This document shows, piece after piece, positions 61,600 through 64,000 of a stretch of 64,000 nt of DNA. How positions within the stretch are numbered: position 1 is the first letter of the stretch; each line of letters begins with the position of its first letter. The position numbers and the translations under genes are program-made. Source of the stretch: Albula goreensis (taxonomy: Eukaryota > Chordata > Actinopteri > Albuliformes > Albulidae); assembly GCA_022829145.1 (NCBI GenBank), contig CM040764.1:16651361-16715360 (forward strand), written 5' to 3'. The notes under the pieces were generated by a model, which saw only the letters and a program-made list of their open reading frames with translations, was not told the DNA's origin and ran no database searches.

Positions 61600-62820
61600 G
61601 AAACCGTGATTCAGCTGAGCTGTACTGCTCGGTACTGGCTGGCTGTCCAGAAATGTACATTTGTCAAACAGCAATGTAAAGTCAACAGTCAATTTCAAGT
61701 TTAAGAAAGCTAATGTTAAAGAAATAGCTGTTCTGATTGATAAAAAGCTCATTTGGAGGCTAAATTTATTTATCAAATGATATCGCTCCGCTTGTCAGGT
61801 GGTGCCTCTTGAGTAATTTTTATAAGATCATGCGACAGGACACACGTCGTGGGAATATTAGCTAGCACGTATCCAACACTAGTTGAATTGTTCTGTAGTG
61901 AGTTGTAAATACCTATACAACACTGAGTGACACAACTCGGCAACTTGCTAAGCTCGCGTAAATGCAGTCAGACAGAAGTCACAAACCTAAGTCTTGTGTT
62001 GTGAAGCACTTGGTCTCCTGTGAGTACAGCCAGTCCCGTGTTACCCTGTCCCGGACTTGAGTACTGCCCTATTGCCCCAGCTGTGCCTTTAGACGTTTCA
62101 CTATGTTACCGGGACTGAGGGCTAGGCGTGTTGATATCGGTAATGCAGCCGGATTAGGCTACCGACTGGCTGTTTTAAAGAGACAGCGGTCCAGTGGTGT
62201 GACAGCTATGCAGGAACTACATGTAGGAAGTGAGGTGGCCTCGCAGATACAAAGTATCCGCCCATCTTTTGTTTTGTGCTGTCTCCTGGTGGTTGAATCT
62301 GAAATAGCAAGGTAATTAGCACAGTATTGAATACTAATAATTCAAAAAGGAAAAAAGGTATAGAGCGAATTCATATTTGCTTAGGAACCCAATCATTCAG
62401 CTAGATTTCAGTACCAGTTTTACCTTGTTCTTCTGATATATTTGGAATTATTCACAAATCTCGATGTAGGTCTTCCTCCTGAAATTCTTCAGCTGACAGA
62501 AGAATCTGAATGCTATATGCAGCTAATGTTATGGGGGAAGTGATAATCTTACCGGAGCCTTTGTTTACACATTGGTGGAATATCGTCCTCTGAAAAATGA
62601 GTTATACAAACTAAATTGCTGAATTTACATACTCCATAGTTGATTTCCACTGCATTCCACATTTACATCACTTTCTCTCAGAATACATCAAAGCCCTATG
62701 TCTGCATGCACATAATTCTTTATTTCAGTTCCTATTTAAACAAGAGTAATGCAGAACATGTTATTTTGTCAACGAGTTCTTTGAAAGCAAGTTGATTCTA
62801 TGCAGCTGTTCTATATTCGC
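61600..62820. other. Upstream region of pcyt1a; no gene recognised
   Basis: Moderately CpG-containing near 62.0-62.2 kb, suggesting a promoter or unannotated first exon, but I could not assign coding sequence or convincing paired splice sites on either strand. Confidence 0.35.
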
Positions 62821-62826
62821 CTTGCC

Positions 62827-62827
<1 letters not shown>

Positions 62828-62900
<73 letters not shown>
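62828..62900. repeat. (GT)n microsatellite, about 72 bp
   Basis: Uninterrupted GT run. Confidence 0.97.
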
Positions 62901-62902
<2 letters not shown>

Positions 62903-62929
62903 ATCCTTGCAGACTAACCAACTAAAAAC

Positions 62930-63796
62930 ACATACACAAAAACTCATTTTTTATTTCCTTTTTTAATTGGTCTTGCTTTCACATCAGCAGAAAATGCATA
63001 TTTTTCCTTTGCACGTGGCACAGACTTCAGGCAGTTGGAGCCAAACTTCATTTCCTGTAGAGCCAATGCGCCCTCTGGTGCCTGGATGCAGTAAAATGCC
63101 ACCTTGCGAGAGCTGGCATAAGGGTGGGAACCCTGTTTTGGGGCAACCAGTTAGGCAAACATCTAGAGTGGAATGAAAACCAGTCACCCTTAAGCTTTCC
63201 CACCCTCAAGATCCAGAGGCACAATCCCTACTTTTGGTAATAAAACACAGAAACCAATGGACGTTCAGAACTTGAGTACTTCACCATCACAGAATGAGGA
63301 TACATAAATACAGGGAAGAATTAAGACATATCTCTTACAATTTCAGTTCCATTTGTATATGGTTGTGGAATTAAGTCATTTTCATTTTCTGACAAGTTGC
63401 ACTTGTGCAAGACTTATGCTATCAGTCCTCGAAGATGACCAGCGCTAAAGTCAGAAGCATACCATTCCCAGGGGGGAACAACAGCGAACAGAAAAACATC
63501 AAAAATGCACTCTCCTTCTTCTAGAATAAAGAGGAAATTATATGCAGTTAGAATGGGGTCTGTACAGAGAAAGCAAAGTAGAGTCCACTTCGTCAAATCA
63601 GACCTTTGAGCTGAACTCAGATCAGAATTACAATTACAGATTATTTCAAAAACAGGATTACAAAATTGTGCGAGACTTCACTCTTTGATCAGGGTCCCAG
63701 ATTGGAATGCAAGGATTGTACATTGTATGGCTTTCTAATCCACAAATTTTGTTCCCATTTAAGGCACAAGAAAGGGGGTTCGACAGCTTTAAATGT

Positions 63797-63833
<37 letters not shown>

Positions 63834-64000
63834 TCAAGGATGATAAACAAAGGGACAGCCAGCAGTAGACAGGTCTTTAGCCTCGCCAAGTCTGGTGTAA
63901 CTGTTCTGCTGGGTAGAGTGAGGATTGCTGGGATATCACCGGACTGTAAGGGAGGTTGCAGACTGGTGGACGGATGAGGCCTTCATTTTACATGCCCATT
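62930..64000. other. Right end of window; no gene recognised
   Basis: There is a minus-strand AATAAA near 62950 and no coding exon, so this could be the 3' UTR of a minus-strand gene whose body lies beyond the window. The sequence itself does not prove it. Confidence 0.25.
63798..63830. repeat. Poly(A) tract, 33 bp
   Basis: Uninterrupted A run, possibly a retroposed tail. Confidence 0.9.

Overview
The window is nuclear DNA of a ray-finned fish, probably a teleost. The evidence is: split vertebrate genes with GT/AG introns, rpl35a starting MPGR, long (GT)n and (GA)n microsatellites, teleost-type foldback repeats, and gene content matching human 3q27-3q29 (LRCH3, RPL35A, DVL3, AP2M1, PCYT1A). 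I cannot name the species. All exon limits were read by eye from splice sites, reading-frame phase and remembered family sequences.

Layout. 1-5.6 kb (+): the 3' end of lrch3, a leucine-rich-repeat/calponin-homology gene cut by the window edge. 5.8-11.3 kb (-): a 13-exon gene for a coiled-coil protein of about 628 residues that I do not recognise firmly. Its core is three tandem copies of an exon pair of exactly 171 + 147 nt, a 106-residue repeat. 12.2-15.35 kb (+): rpl35a, with a 5'-TOP first exon and two related H/ACA snoRNA candidates in introns 2 and 3. 17.5-39 kb (+): dvl3 (Dishevelled), 15 coding exons, 708 residues, with a 9.4 kb repeat-rich first intron and a possible 36-nt cassette exon between PDZ and DEP. 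40-52.6 kb (+): ap2m1 (AP-2 clathrin adaptor mu subunit), 437 residues when the 6-nt HQ microexon is included. 53.5-61.5 kb (-): pcyt1a (CTP:phosphocholine cytidylyltransferase alpha), 361 residues, tail to tail with ap2m1. 61.6-64 kb: no gene recognised.

The genes are separate eukaryotic units, not an operon. There is no shared pathway, but three act at the plasma membrane or in membrane supply: Dvl3 in Wnt signalling, AP-2 mu in clathrin endocytosis (AP-2 mu is reported to bind Dishevelled during Frizzled uptake), and Pcyt1a in phosphatidylcholine synthesis. The coiled-coil gene and rpl35a look head to head, with a possible shared promoter near 12.0-12.2 kb.

Most worth following up: the exon-pair-duplicated coiled-coil gene, which sits where I recall IQCG lying in human; the paired intronic H/ACA snoRNAs; the in-frame microexon or cassette candidates in ap2m1 and dvl3; and several foldback elements in introns and 3' UTRs.
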